Assembly: GCF_036370855.1 (NCBI RefSeq)
Contig: NC_088111.1
Location: 21,053,501 to 21,117,500, forward strand
Direction: 5' to 3'
Length of the DNA: 64,000 bases
Source: Dromaius novaehollandiae
Taxonomy: Eukaryota > Chordata > Aves > Casuariiformes > Dromaiidae
Below are positions 62,653 through 64,000 of the stretch, one piece after another. A program made the translations under genes and the position numbers. Below the pieces are notes generated by a model, which saw only the letters and a program-made list of their open reading frames with translations, ran no database searches and was not told where the DNA came from. Position 1 is the stretch's first letter. Every line of letters starts with the position of its first letter.

Positions 62653-64000
62653 GTGAGTGAGTGCCTCTTGTTCCTCGTGCCCATTGCTGCCAGTCAGCAG
62701 AGGCTGGGAAATCAGCCTGCTGGTGTGCACAGTTTGCTGGAAGCTGAACGTCTTTGTCCCGTCCTTTGGCTCAGCCTGCCGCTTGGCCTCCCTTTCTCTG
62801 TGGCGAGTTGGAACTGGCTTATGTGCAGTCTGAAGGGCGTAAAGAAGTCAGAGAGCCGCTTTCCTGCTCTTCGCAAGAGCAGGAGGGCTAACTGTTGAAT
62901 GTTCCTGCAGGTCTTATCAGCTTTGCCCCTCCAAACCCTTGTGTCTGGCAGCCGCGAAATGGAGTCTGAGCTGTACAAGATGCTGTAGTCAGTCTCTTTG
63001 ATTACAAAGTCAGTTCTGTTCTAAGGGATGGGAATTAATTGCATCCTCTCCTTTCCAATTTTTTTTTTTTTAATTTCCATGTTAATAAGAATTTGCTGTT
63101 GGTTCCAGTAGAGGCCACGTCTTTGCAAAGTGGTGGAACTGAATAGGAGGCTGCAGTCACAGATCTCACTAGAGAAGAGATTGTTTCTTCCCAAGGCAGT
63201 TACAAAGAATGTGGAGGAAGAAGCCTGATGATGTGTGCGAAGGATGGGGCTGGGAGCCTAGAGCTTTCAGTACAGTTCCTGTTGCATCTTTTCTCTCCAT
63301 CTGTAAAACAGGGATCGTTCTAGGTTTGCTATGTTGCAGTCTCTTCCAGAACCTCCATGTATTTTTGTCCTCAGAACTCACACGTTGTTATTTCGTACAT
63401 GTCCTCTAAAACTGTGGTAGGCTGTCTTCTGGGACGCAGCGTCTGTGCAAAGAAACATGATACATCTCCATTTCAGAGGGTGGCTATGGGGACTGAGTCA
63501 GCCCTGCGTGAGGTGCATTGATGCAGCATTGATGGAGACCCTGTAATCATTTAGATATAGAATGGCTTGTGGGATAGCTAACAGACCAGCAGAGAAGAGA
63601 GGGGAAGCAACACAGGAGCCCTCTGAGCTGCTTGGGTGTTGACACAAGTGATTTCATGGCTGGGAGGTCCAAAAGGGTTGCTGGGTTTGATTCTTTAACG
63701 TCTGCAAGGTGATTAAAACTCTGAGCAAATCTGTGCTACCGCTTAAATATTTGTCACTGGCTCTGGAGTTTCCCTTGCTGATATGGCTCAGTTTAGGTAA
63801 CTAGGTTTAGTGTAGGGAGGGTGGGCAAAGAGTTAAACATCATCCCAAGTGACCAGTTGTATCTGCATCAGCTCCACTGAGCGCTTCGCAGAGCAGGAAA
63901 AGTGAAGCCGTTGCCCGTCAGGTCCTGCAGTCCCAGAGATGCGGCAGTGACCCCAGAGCTGCTCAGCTGTACAAGGTACTGCCCTCAGCACAGCCAGGAT
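62653..64000 (+). other. ABCA3: ABCA3 intron 9 (incomplete), nothing recognised
   Basis: The donor GTGAGT follows 62652. I searched the remainder for the next exon expected from the family (beginning after GMFEGKG) and found none, so the intron runs off the window. It contains a T-rich run near 63,055-63,075. Confidence 0.6.

Noticed and set aside
1-64000. CRISPR arrays, bacterial operons, tRNA or rRNA genes, intact retroviral or DNA-virus insertions
   Set aside because: None was seen. The repeats are microsatellites, a minisatellite and LINE fragments. VRK3 is named for resemblance to a poxvirus kinase but is an ordinary animal gene.

Overview
The window is nuclear DNA of a vertebrate, most likely a bird. 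It holds intron-rich genes with GT-AG (once GC-AG) introns, CpG-island promoters, vertebrate-specific protein families and CR1-type LINE remnants. There is no bacterial or organellar signal. Most of the long open frames in the GC-rich parts are not genes. The real coding content is three genes made of short exons, which I assembled from splice sites, reading phase and remembered family sequences.

(1) 1,040-16,400, + strand: CCNF (cyclin F), complete, 17 coding exons, 782 codons. Its CpG-island promoter carries CCAAT boxes and a CHR-like hexamer. One intron (13,617-13,826) appears to be GC-AG.
(2) 16,700-26,200, - strand: VRK3 (vaccinia-related kinase 3), a (pseudo)kinase with an N-terminal zinc ribbon. 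It has 11 coding exons plus a 5' exon that may be translated. It converges tail-to-tail with CCNF. One exon has a single extra base relative to the frame needed by its neighbours.
(3) 39,000 to the right edge, + strand: the 5' part of ABCA3, the lipid-transporting ABC protein of lung surfactant lamellar bodies. I see a probable noncoding CpG-island exon ending at 39,249, a very short first coding exon (50,064-50,117) and seven further coding exons to 62,652. The remaining roughly three quarters of the protein lies beyond the window.

The spaces hold little. The 1 kb left of CCNF, the 12 kb between VRK3 and ABCA3, and ABCA3 intron 1 (about 10.8 kb) and intron 2 (about 5.2 kb) show no convincing coding exon. 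They contain old CR1/L3-type LINE pieces, simple repeats, and a striking 0.7-0.8 kb TG/CA/CG-rich minisatellite that abuts the ABCA3 CpG island.

The three genes do not form a functional unit. CCNF is an SCF ubiquitin-ligase substrate receptor of the G2 cell cycle, VRK3 a nuclear scaffold and kinase regulator, and ABCA3 a lamellar-body lipid pump. I found no evidence of a new multi-gene system. The items most worth checking are the VRK3 one-base shift, the VRK3 TISU-like upstream start, the retained catalytic-loop aspartate in VRK3, the CCNF GC-AG intron, and the minisatellite that changes from TpG to CpG toward the ABCA3 promoter.
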